Source: Kerstersia sp052103615 (GTDB taxonomy: Bacteria > Pseudomonadota > Gammaproteobacteria > Burkholderiales > Burkholderiaceae_B). Taken from it: a stretch of 5,709 nt of DNA. The notes beneath the pieces were generated by a model that was not told the DNA's origin, made no database searches, and saw only the letters and a program-made list of their open reading frames with translations. Shown in pieces: positions 1-5,709 of this stretch (position 1 is the first letter of the stretch; the number at the start of each line of letters is the position of its first letter). Location: contig NZ_JBQEKA010000130.1 of assembly GCF_052103615.1 (NCBI RefSeq), positions 1 through 5,709 of the forward strand, in the 5' to 3' direction. The position numbers and the translations under genes were made by a program.

Positions 1-31
1 TGCCGGAGCCGATGATGAGTACGTGACTCAC
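1..31 (-). CDS. Start of a Rossmann-fold (probably FAD-dependent) oxidoreductase, partial
   Basis: Ten codons of a new reading frame are visible before the window ends: GTG AGT CAC GTA CTC ATC ATC GGC TCC GGC, read MSHVLIIGSG. A short hydrophobic strand followed by GSG at the very N-terminus is the classic opening of a dinucleotide-binding fold (GxGxxG/A), as in FAD-dependent oxidoreductases of catabolic operons. The GTG shares GTGA with the hyuB stop, a common mark of translational coupling. Only a weak GAG at 38-40 could serve as ribosome binding site. The alternative is that this is chance out-of-frame sequence past a damaged hyuB end. The product type rests on ten residues and must be treated as provisional. 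Confidence 0.5.
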   Translation of the reverse strand, partial: MSHVLIIGSG

Positions 32-1407
32 GAGCCGCTCAGATCCGCGGCTTCGATTTCCATCACCTGCCCCAGGCCGCCGCGAAACTTGCCGTGCCCG
101 CCGGAATCCGGCCGCAATTCCTTACGCCAGACCACGATAGGCCCGACCTGCTCGGTCGCCTCCACCGGCATGGTATGAATACCGCTGGGGAAGGCCGTTG
201 CATTCAGCCCATCCACACTGGGCCGCGCGCCCCCGCCGCCGCTGTTGAACATCAGAATCTGCGCGCTGCGGGCCGCGGCATCCTGAGGATTCTTGGGGGT
301 CGCGCTGATTTGGATATTCCAGGTCGTCCCCGCCCCTTCCGCCGGGATACGATCCGGCAGGAACTGATGCAGCGCGCCCAGCACCACGTCCGGCACAAAG
401 TGGCCCAGCACGTGGCGCACGGCGACCGGGCTGGGACGCTGCGCGTTCAGGATGCAACCCTCCGGCGCCACCACTTCGAAGGGCGCCAGCGAGGCCGCAT
501 TATTCGGAATTTCCGGGGCAATTGAACATTTCAGGCCGTAGCAGGTATAGGCCTTGGTGTAGATCATCGGCACATTGATGCCATAGCTGCTGACCCCCGA
601 GGTGCCCGCATAATCCGCCAGGATCCGGTCGGCCTCTATCGTCAGCTTCACTTTCATGAGCACCTGATCTTCGTAGCCGTCCACCCGCATTTCATTCGAA
701 AACGACCCGCGCGGCAGCGCCGCGATCTTGGCCAGTGTCGCTATCCTGCTGTTTTCCAGAATGAACTCGCCGAGGTCATTCAGGTTGTCGAGACCGAACT
801 CGTCCATCATTTGCTGCAAGCGCCGTTCGCCGATCTCGTTGCAGGCCGCCAGCGCATAGATATCGCCCACCACCTGATCCGCCTCACGCACATTGTTGCG
901 CACGATATTGACCAGATCGCGATTGACCTCGCCACGGTCAGCGAAACGCATGATGGGAATGAACAGGCCTTCTTCGTACACCTCACGGCCATCCGGGCCG
1001 AACCCCCGGCCGCCGATATCAACCACGTGCGCCGTGCAGGCAAAAAACCCGATCAGGCGCCCGCCCCGGAAGACGGGCGAGACCACCGTCAAATCATGCA
1101 AATGGCCAGTGCCTTTCCAGGGGTCGTTCGTGATGTACACGTCTCCCGGCGCAAAGGTTTCCACCCCCAGGTCACGCATGAAATGGCCCACGGCCTCGGC
1201 CATCGCATTCACGTGGCCCGGCGTGCCGGTCACGGCCTGGGCCAGCATCCGGCCCTGTTCATCAAACACACCGGCGGACAAATCCCCCGCTTCGCGCACA
1301 CTCGTGCTGAACGCCGTCCGGATCAGCGTGAGCGCCTGTTCCTCAACGACCGAAATCAGGCGGTTCCACATCACCTGGCGCTGGATATTGCTAACGTTTC
1401 CTGACAT
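28..1407 (-). CDS. hyuB: Hydantoinase B/oxoprolinase family subunit, C-terminally short
   Basis: A HyuB-type subunit of 459 residues from the ATG chosen by its ribosome binding site. It is the partner of HyuA and in this family carries a metal site and acts on the phosphorylated intermediate. Visible family marks are REAGDLSAGVFD (38-49), GTPGHV (61-66), GDVYITNDPW (88-97), GHLHDLTVVSPVF (101-113), TAHVVDIGG (125-133), VRNNVREADQVVGD (169-182), YAGTSG (266-271), NSGGGGARP (388-396) and GGHGKFRGGLGQ (436-447). Asp42, His102, Asp105 and His127 fall at the spacing I recall for the metal ligands of caprolactamase subunit B (from memory, not checked here). The protein ends with EIEAADLSGS, only 12 residues beyond GGLGQ. 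Usual members run 510-590 residues and continue to a glycine-rich GGGGYGDP-like segment, which is absent. Either this is a truncated or frameshifted gene or a short variant; the next gene's GTG overlaps its stop, which argues for a genuine end. Confidence 0.85.
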   Translation of the reverse strand: MSGNVSNIQRQVMWNRLISVVEEQALTLIRTAFSTSVREAGDLSAGVFDEQGRMLAQAVTGTPGHVNAMAEAVGHFMRDLGVETFAPGDVYITNDPWKGTGHLHDLTVVSPVFRGGRLIGFFACTAHVVDIGGRGFGPDGREVYEEGLFIPIMRFADRGEVNRDLVNIVRNNVREADQVVGDIYALAACNEIGERRLQQMMDEFGLDNLNDLGEFILENSRIATLAKIAALPRGSFSNEMRVDGYEDQVLMKVKLTIEADRILADYAGTSGVSSYGINVPMIYTKAYTCYGLKCSIAPEIPNNAASLAPFEVVAPEGCILNAQRPSPVAVRHVLGHFVPDVVLGALHQFLPDRIPAEGAGTTWNIQISATPKNPQDAAARSAQILMFNSGGGGARPSVDGLNATAFPSGIHTMPVEATEQVGPIVVWRKELRPDSGGHGKFRGGLGQVMEIEAADLSGS

Positions 1408-1416
1408 GTTCCCTGT

Positions 1417-1422
1417 CTCCTT
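1417..1422 (-). promoter_or_regulatory. Ribosome binding site of hyuB, overlapping the hyuA stop
   Basis: AAGGAG lies 9 bases ahead of the ATG at 1405-1407, and its first A is the last base of the hyuA TGA. This decides the hyuB start: a longer reading from the ATG at 1459-1461 would overlap hyuA by 40 bases and adds 18 residues that do not look like the family. The arrangement suggests translational coupling of hyuA and hyuB, giving balanced subunits. Confidence 0.8.
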
Positions 1423-3518
1423 CAAGCCTGGCTGTCTTGCTGCATTTCCACGAACAGGCACAGATCAGCCTGCACGGTGGCCACGAATTTGCTCGGTACG
1501 ATGGTGGCCGTCTCCCGCTCCACGATGACGGCTGGCCCGGCGACCCTGTCCCCGACCGCCAATTGCTCGCGGTCATGCACGGCAGCCGCCACGAACGCTT
1601 CGAGCTTGGCTTCGAACACCTGGCGCGTGCCCATGGGCGCCGCATCACGGTATTGCTGCTGGCGTTCAAGCCGCGTGACCGGCTGGGGCGCGCTGGCGGC
1701 ACGCACCGACCAGCTGACAATTTCGATGTCCAGCCGGTCAATGGCACGGCCAAAGAAACGCACATAGGCTTTTTCGAACTCGGCCGCCAGGTAATCCCGG
1801 TCAGCCTGGGTAAATGCCCTCACCGGCAAGCTCACGGGAATTTCCCAGCCTTGCCCGGCATAACGCATATAGGCCGTCCGCTCTATCACCGGCTCGGCAT
1901 TGCGCAGGCCCTGGCGGGCAAAAGTGCCAGCCTCATCTTCCATCGCCGCCAGCAGCTGGTTGACCTTGCCCGCATCAAAGGCGCTCAGGCGCATGAAACC
2001 GCTGCGGGCCGACTCGAAACCGAAGGGCGCGCGCAGAAAGCCAAGCGCCGACCCCACGCCAGCGCCGTAAGGCACGATAAAGGCGCGTATGCCCATTTTT
2101 TCGCATAGCCGGGCCGCGTGCACCGGCCCGCCGCCGCCAAAGGTGATCATGGTGAAACCGCCGATATCATGGCCGCTTTCCACCGCATGCACACGGCCGG
2201 CATTGGCCATGTTTTCATCCACCACTTCGATGATTCCATAAGCCGCCGAGGTCTCCGTCAGGGACAGGCGGTCCGCCACTTCCTGGCGGATCGCATCGGC
2301 AGCCAGCGGGCTGGACAATTTCATCTGGCCGCCAGCGAAGTAATCCGGATCGAGCTTGCCCAGCAAGACATTGGCATCTGTCACGGTCGGCAGTTTGCCG
2401 CCGCGCTGATAGCATGCCGGGCCAGGTTCTGAACCGGCGCTGCGCGGACCGACGCGGATCTGGTTCATGCCATCGACAGCAGCGATAGACCCTCCGCCAG
2501 CCCCGATTTCCACCATTTCCACCACCGGAATCGAGATCGGCATGCCACTGCCCTTCTTGAAGCGGTAGGTACGCGCCACCTCGAAGGTTTTGGCGGTTTT
2601 CGGGTTGTATTGCTCAATCAGGCAGATCTTGGCCGTCGTGCCGCCCATGTCGAACGACACAACCGATTCGATGCCATAGCGCTCGGCAATATTGGCCGCG
2701 AAAATCGCGCCGCCCGCGGGGCCGGATTCCACCAGGCGCACCGGGAAATCCGCGGCGGTTTCCACGGAAATAATGCCGCCGCCGGAGTGCATCATGAAAA
2801 CATCGCAAACCGCGCCGCAGCCTTTGAGTTCGCTGCGCAAGCGTTCCAGATACGATTTGATGAGCGGTTTGACATACGCATTGGCGCAAACCGTATTGAA
2901 ACGCTCGTACTCACGGATCTGCGGCGACACCTCCGAAGAGATGGACACGCTGACATCCGGCAGGCGCTGGCTCAGTGCCTGGCGCATCTGCTGTTCATGC
3001 GCGCCGTTCATATAACTGTGCAGAAAACCTATCGCCACGCTTTCATAACCGCCTGCCGCGATGGTGTCGATCAAAGCGCTGATCTCGGCCTCATCCGGCG
3101 CCAGCAGCACCCGCCCATCGGCGGCGACACGCTCGCGCAGCACATGGCGGTCGGCCCGCTCTATCAGCGCCGCAGGCAGCACGATATCCAGGTCATATTG
3201 CTCGAAGCGGTTTTCCGTCCGCATTTCGATCACGTCGCGGAAACCGGCCGTCGTGATGAACGCGGTTTTGACGCCCCGGCGCTCGATCAAGGCATTGGTC
3301 GCCAGCGTCGTGCCATGAATAATCACGTCAATATCCGCATACCCCAGGCCCACCTGATCGAGCACCTGTTTCAGGCCTTTCAGAATGGCCCGTTCCGGGG
3401 CGGTGTAATCCGTCAGTACCTTGGTCGTATGCAGGCTGCCATCCACTTCCAGGGCGACGTCGGTAAACGTCCCGCCTATGTCCACGCCCACTCTTACGGA
3501 TTGTTTTTTGTTGCTCAT
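1422..3518 (-). CDS. hyuA: Hydantoinase/oxoprolinase family subunit A (ATP-binding)
   Basis: A 698-residue HyuA-type subunit, full length for the family (about 650-720). In this family (N-methylhydantoinase, 5-oxoprolinase, caprolactamase, acetone and acetophenone carboxylases) subunit A binds ATP and activates the substrate by phosphorylation, with a B-type subunit completing the reaction. The N-terminal part carries GVDIGGTFTD (11-20, phosphate loop) and HGTTLATNALIER (68-80). The central hydantoinase A domain runs from roughly 205 to 495 with HSGGG (244-248), ESGPAGG (264-270), FDMGGTTAK (289-297), EIGAGGGSIA (337-346), EPGPACY (364-370), PTVTDANVLLG (377-387) and GGGGPVHA (461-468). The C-terminal domain has RYAGQGWEIPV (552-562) and GPAVIVE (661-667). 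The second phosphate loop ends in TTAK, a variant of the TSTD seen in many relatives. The gene starts 53 bases after the SDR stop and is followed after 14 bases by hyuB, so the two products should form one complex. Cyclic amide hydrolysis and ATP-dependent carboxylation are both possible; the sequence does not decide. Confidence 0.93.
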   Translation of the reverse strand: MSNKKQSVRVGVDIGGTFTDVALEVDGSLHTTKVLTDYTAPERAILKGLKQVLDQVGLGYADIDVIIHGTTLATNALIERRGVKTAFITTAGFRDVIEMRTENRFEQYDLDIVLPAALIERADRHVLRERVAADGRVLLAPDEAEISALIDTIAAGGYESVAIGFLHSYMNGAHEQQMRQALSQRLPDVSVSISSEVSPQIREYERFNTVCANAYVKPLIKSYLERLRSELKGCGAVCDVFMMHSGGGIISVETAADFPVRLVESGPAGGAIFAANIAERYGIESVVSFDMGGTTAKICLIEQYNPKTAKTFEVARTYRFKKGSGMPISIPVVEMVEIGAGGGSIAAVDGMNQIRVGPRSAGSEPGPACYQRGGKLPTVTDANVLLGKLDPDYFAGGQMKLSSPLAADAIRQEVADRLSLTETSAAYGIIEVVDENMANAGRVHAVESGHDIGGFTMITFGGGGPVHAARLCEKMGIRAFIVPYGAGVGSALGFLRAPFGFESARSGFMRLSAFDAGKVNQLLAAMEDEAGTFARQGLRNAEPVIERTAYMRYAGQGWEIPVSLPVRAFTQADRDYLAAEFEKAYVRFFGRAIDRLDIEIVSWSVRAASAPQPVTRLERQQQYRDAAPMGTRQVFEAKLEAFVAAAVHDREQLAVGDRVAGPAVIVERETATIVPSKFVATVQADLCLFVEMQQDSQA

Positions 3519-3523
3519 TGCAT

Positions 3524-3530
3524 CCTCTCC
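3524..3530 (-). promoter_or_regulatory. Ribosome binding site of hyuA
   Basis: GGAGAGG lies 5 bases ahead of the hyuA ATG (the GGAG core is 8 bases away). It is followed directly by an out-of-frame ATG at 3521-3523 that reads ATG CAA TGA and stops inside the real start codon. The same GAGAGGATGNNATG layout precedes the SDR gene. Confidence 0.75.
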
Positions 3531-3571
3531 ACCTTTTGAATCCTGGCTCTCTGGCGGCCAGCTGATTGAAA

Positions 3572-4378
3572 CTACAGACGCGGAATCATCAGGCCGCCAT
3601 CGGCCTGAATGACGGTTCCCGTCGCAAAGGCAAAAGCTCCGCTCGCCAGAGCCGTCACCATGCCGGCCATGTCTTCGCCCTCCCCCCAGCGCCCGGCAGG
3701 CACCAGGCCGTCGGCGATCAGGCGGTCATAGCGCGGCGCCACGACTTGCGTCATGCCGCTGTGCGTAATGCCGGGCCGCAGCTCAAACACGGGAATGCCT
3801 GCGGCGGCCAGGCGCAGCGCTGCCAGCCGGGTCAGCATGCCCAGGCCCGACTTCGAAATGCAGTACTCCGCCCGCTCCGTTGAAGCGGCCTCGACACTGA
3901 TGGAGGACACCGTGATGATGGAACGCGGGTGCGCGGCCTGCTCTTGCGCCAGAAAACGCTTCATGACGGCCTGCGTCAAAAAGAAAGTGCCGCGCAGATT
4001 GATATCCATGACCGCATCGAATGCTTCCGGGGTCAGCGCCAGCATGTCGGCCCGCTGCACCGCGCCCACACCTGCGTTGTTCACCAGGCAATGCACGCTG
4101 TCGCCCAATTCGGTTTCTATCTGCCGCAGCCAGTCTTCATGCGCCTCAAGCTCGGCGAGGTCGCCGGAAATCAGCGTCACGCCCGCAGCACCGGCTTGCA
4201 GCAGTTCCTGCCGCAAAGCCTGCATCGCCGCCAAGGGCTGGCGATCCATCAGCGCCACGCGCGCGCCTTGCGCCGCAAAGTGCCGCGCAATGGCCAGCCC
4301 TATCGTCCCGGCGCCGCCAGTAATCAAAACCACCGGCCCCGCCGTCACAGCGGCGGCCTGTTTATTTTCCTGAGCCAT
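3572..4378 (-). CDS. Short-chain dehydrogenase/reductase, classical SDR (FabG-like)
   Basis: This is a cytoplasmic NAD(P)-dependent oxidoreductase of the classical SDR family, which interconverts alcohols and ketones. With the ATG chosen from the ribosome binding site it has 268 residues, slightly longer than the usual 250 because of a short tail before the first strand. In that numbering it shows the cofactor loop TGGAGTIG (20-27), an acidic residue after strand 2 in LMDR (Asp45), NNAG (100-103) and a complete catalytic tetrad: Asn127 (DINLRG), Ser159 (VSS), Tyr172 and Lys176 (YCISK). PG at 202-203 and the C-terminal GTVIQADGG are also typical. Asp45 suggests NAD(H) rather than NADP(H), by family rule. 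The gene sits between dctM and hyuA in what looks like one operon, so it probably oxidises or reduces the imported compound or a product of the HyuAB step. The exact substrate is unknown. The stop is TAG. Confidence 0.93.
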   Translation of the reverse strand: MAQENKQAAAVTAGPVVLITGGAGTIGLAIARHFAAQGARVALMDRQPLAAMQALRQELLQAGAAGVTLISGDLAELEAHEDWLRQIETELGDSVHCLVNNAGVGAVQRADMLALTPEAFDAVMDINLRGTFFLTQAVMKRFLAQEQAAHPRSIITVSSISVEAASTERAEYCISKSGLGMLTRLAALRLAAAGIPVFELRPGITHSGMTQVVAPRYDRLIADGLVPAGRWGEGEDMAGMVTALASGAFAFATGTVIQADGGLMIPRL

Positions 4379-4383
4379 CACAT

Positions 4384-4389
4384 CCTCTC
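4384..4389 (-). promoter_or_regulatory. Ribosome binding site of the SDR gene
   Basis: GAGAGG lies 5 bases ahead of the ATG at 4376-4378. It is only 2 bases ahead of the in-frame GTG at 4379-4381, too close for good initiation. This favours the ATG and a 268-residue protein. An out-of-frame ATG at 4381-4383 directly abuts the site and is followed at once by TGA. Confidence 0.65.
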
Positions 4390-4408
4390 GTTATCAACTC
4401 TCGAATAC

Positions 4409-4422
4409 CGCGCCAAAGCGCG
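4409..4422 (-). other. Small GC hairpin between dctM and SDR
   Basis: A perfect 5-bp inverted repeat (CGCGC and GCGCG) surrounds a four-base loop, 6 bases after the dctM stop codon. No run of T follows on the coding strand, so it is not a typical intrinsic terminator. It could protect the 3' end of the dctM message or be chance in a GC-rich gap. Confidence 0.25.
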
Positions 4423-4428
4423 CGCTCC

Positions 4429-5709
4429 TTAGCGGAACAAGGCCGGCAGCCACAGCGAAATTGCCGGGATATACGCCACCATCAACAGCACGATGCCGCT
4501 GGCGATGTAGTACGGCCAAATGGTGCGCAACACTTCCGAAACACTGATCTTGCCCACCGCGCAGCCCACGAACAGCAAGGTGCCTACCGGCGGCGTATAG
4601 AGGCCTATCCCCGCCGCCAGAATCATCACAATGCCGAAATGCACCGGGTCCACGCCGAAGTTCTGCGCCACCGGCAGGAAAATCGGCGTGGTGATAATGA
4701 TCATCGGGGACAAATCCATGAAGGTGCCCAGCAACAGCAGGGTGACCAGAATCAGCGCCATGGCGACATAAGGGCTGTCCGACATGCTGGTCATCGCACT
4801 GATCACATAACTGGGCACTTGCAGAAAGGCCATGAACCAGCCGAAGGACGCGGCAGCCGCAATAATGAACAGCACCATGGCGGTGGTTCTGACTGCCGCG
4901 CTCAAGGCCTCCATCAGGACGTGCCAGGACTGCATGCGCATTACCACCAGCATCAGGCCGAAGACATACAGCACAGCAACGCAAGCGCTTTCAGTGGGCG
5001 TAAAGACACCGAAGCGCACTCCGCCGAAAATCACCACGACCAGAACAATGGCCGGGGTGGCTGCCACCAGCGCCCGCCCGATGGCAGCCACGCCAGCAAA
5101 CGGCTCTGCCGGGTAGCCTTTGCGCACCGCCTGAACATAGGCCGTCACCAGCAGCGCCGCCGCCAGCAGCAGCCCGGGCAGAATGCCGGCCGTAAACAAA
5201 TCCGCAATGGAAATCCCGCCGCCACCGGCCACGGCATACAGAATCAGATTGGGCGAAGGCGGAATCATCAGAGCAATGACGGCGCTGCTGATAGTGACGT
5301 TGACCGCATAGCTTCTGGCGTAGCCGCGCTTGACCATCTGCGGCACCATGATGCCGCCTATGGCCGAAGCGTCTGCAATCGGCGAACCGGAAATCCCGCT
5401 CAGCAGCACCGACGAGGTGATGTTGACCTGCCCCAGCCCGCCACGGATATGGCCCACCAGCGTGCCGGCGAAATTAATCATGCGGTCCGCCACCCCGCCG
5501 CGCATCATCAATTCGCCAGCAAAAATGAACAGCGGAATGGCAATCATCGCAAAGGAACTGATGCCCTCATTCATCTGCTGGAACACGATCAGCGGCGGCA
5601 AACCCATATACATTGCCGTGCACAGCGCGGCGACCGCCAGGCAGAAGGCAATCGGCACCCCCAGAATCATCAGGCCCAGGAACACGCCGAAAAGAATCAT
5701 CAATTCCAT
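4429..5709 (-). CDS. dctM: TRAP transporter large permease subunit (DctM family)
   Basis: This is the 426-residue large membrane subunit of a tripartite ATP-independent periplasmic (TRAP) transporter. In this family it forms the ion-coupled translocation pore in the inner membrane and works with a small membrane subunit (DctQ) and a periplasmic binding protein (DctP). The length is normal for DctM. Visible family marks are FAGELM near residues 63-68, GSPIADASAIGG at 108-119, MIPPSPN at 148-154, FGVFTPTESA at 233-242, FMDLSP at 330-335 and GLYTPPVGT at 369-377. About eleven or twelve hydrophobic segments run from residue 4 to about 420. The ATG is the last codon of the window, so its ribosome binding site cannot be seen and dctQ/dctP, if linked, lie beyond the right edge. 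The gene ends in TAA 50 bases before the SDR start. Substrates of TRAP systems are usually carboxylates or related anions; the one used here cannot be deduced from DctM. Confidence 0.95.
   Translation of the reverse strand: MELMILFGVFLGLMILGVPIAFCLAVAALCTAMYMGLPPLIVFQQMNEGISSFAMIAIPLFIFAGELMMRGGVADRMINFAGTLVGHIRGGLGQVNITSSVLLSGISGSPIADASAIGGIMVPQMVKRGYARSYAVNVTISSAVIALMIPPSPNLILYAVAGGGGISIADLFTAGILPGLLLAAALLVTAYVQAVRKGYPAEPFAGVAAIGRALVAATPAIVLVVVIFGGVRFGVFTPTESACVAVLYVFGLMLVVMRMQSWHVLMEALSAAVRTTAMVLFIIAAAASFGWFMAFLQVPSYVISAMTSMSDSPYVAMALILVTLLLLGTFMDLSPMIIITTPIFLPVAQNFGVDPVHFGIVMILAAGIGLYTPPVGTLLFVGCAVGKISVSEVLRTIWPYYIASGIVLLMVAYIPAISLWLPALFR

Noticed and set aside
1408..1461. Upstream ATG at 1459-1461 as hyuB start
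   Set aside because: It would overlap hyuA by 40 bases and add 18 unlikely residues, while the ATG at 1405-1407 has a clear AAGGAG at 9 bases.
811..1528. Overlapping plus-strand open frames (197 and 211 codons) opposite hyuB
   Set aside because: Both are antisense shadows of conserved HyuB sequence, with biased composition and no domain-like features.
2610..3539. Long plus-strand open frame (309 codons) opposite hyuA
   Set aside because: It lies wholly antisense to a strongly conserved HyuA protein; its translation is rich in His, Arg and Ala with no recognisable motif, as expected for a shadow frame in GC-rich DNA.
3543..3561. Inverted repeat CTGGC/GCCAG between SDR and hyuA as a terminator
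   Set aside because: The stem is only 5 bp with a 9-base loop and has no T-run; it is too weak to call.
4379..4381. GTG as start of the SDR
   Set aside because: It is only 2 bases from the GAGAGG site; the adjacent in-frame ATG has a workable 5-base spacing.
4394..4984. Minus-strand 196-codon frame within dctM
   Set aside because: It is out of frame inside the conserved DctM coding region, with a Gly/His/Cys-rich composition typical of a shadow frame.
1..5709. CRISPR arrays, tRNA/rRNA genes, insertion sequences, attachment sites
   Set aside because: The window is almost fully occupied by conserved metabolic and transport genes with gaps of 53 bases or less, and I saw no direct repeats, transposase motifs or tRNA-like structures.

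Overview
The window reads as one co-directional stretch of a catabolic operon on the minus strand, from a GC-rich (roughly 60% by eye) proteobacterium. Protein style and gene content (TRAP carrier, short-chain dehydrogenase, hydantoinase A/B) fit Burkholderiales, for example an Alcaligenaceae-type betaproteobacterium. That placement is an inference from style and gene content; no rRNA or other marker is present.

Layout in transcription order (right to left): (1) a complete TRAP-transporter large permease, DctM family, whose ATG is the last three bases of the window; (2) a 50-base gap, then a classical short-chain dehydrogenase/reductase (SDR); (3) a 53-base gap, then a hydantoinase/oxoprolinase A-type subunit (HyuA); (4) a 14-base gap, then a HyuB-type subunit, whose ribosome binding site uses the last base of the hyuA stop codon; (5) a GTGA stop/start overlap into a new gene, of which only the first ten codons lie in the window. 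Those codons read MSHVLIIGSG, the typical beginning of a Rossmann-fold FAD/NAD-binding enzyme. No intergenic space exceeds 53 bases, no convincing terminator lies between genes, and no promoter is seen, so the promoter should lie upstream of dctM, beyond the right edge (probably ahead of dctP/dctQ).

Working model (inference): the TRAP system imports an organic acid or other anionic small molecule. The ATP-dependent HyuA/HyuB pair hydrolyses or carboxylates a lactam, cyclic imide or ketone-like substrate. The SDR and the incoming Rossmann enzyme do the redox steps. The substrate cannot be read from the sequence.

Points that deserve a second look: HyuB ends right after its GGLGQ segment and lacks the glycine-rich C-terminal part usual in the family, yet its stop codon is precisely overlapped by the next start. 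SDR and hyuA share an almost identical leader, GAGAGGATGNNATG, in which an out-of-frame ATG starts a one- or two-codon mini-ORF that stops on the real start codon. HyuA carries a GGTTAK version of the second phosphate-binding loop where many relatives have GGTSTD. No mobile element, CRISPR array, RNA gene or other clearly novel system is visible.
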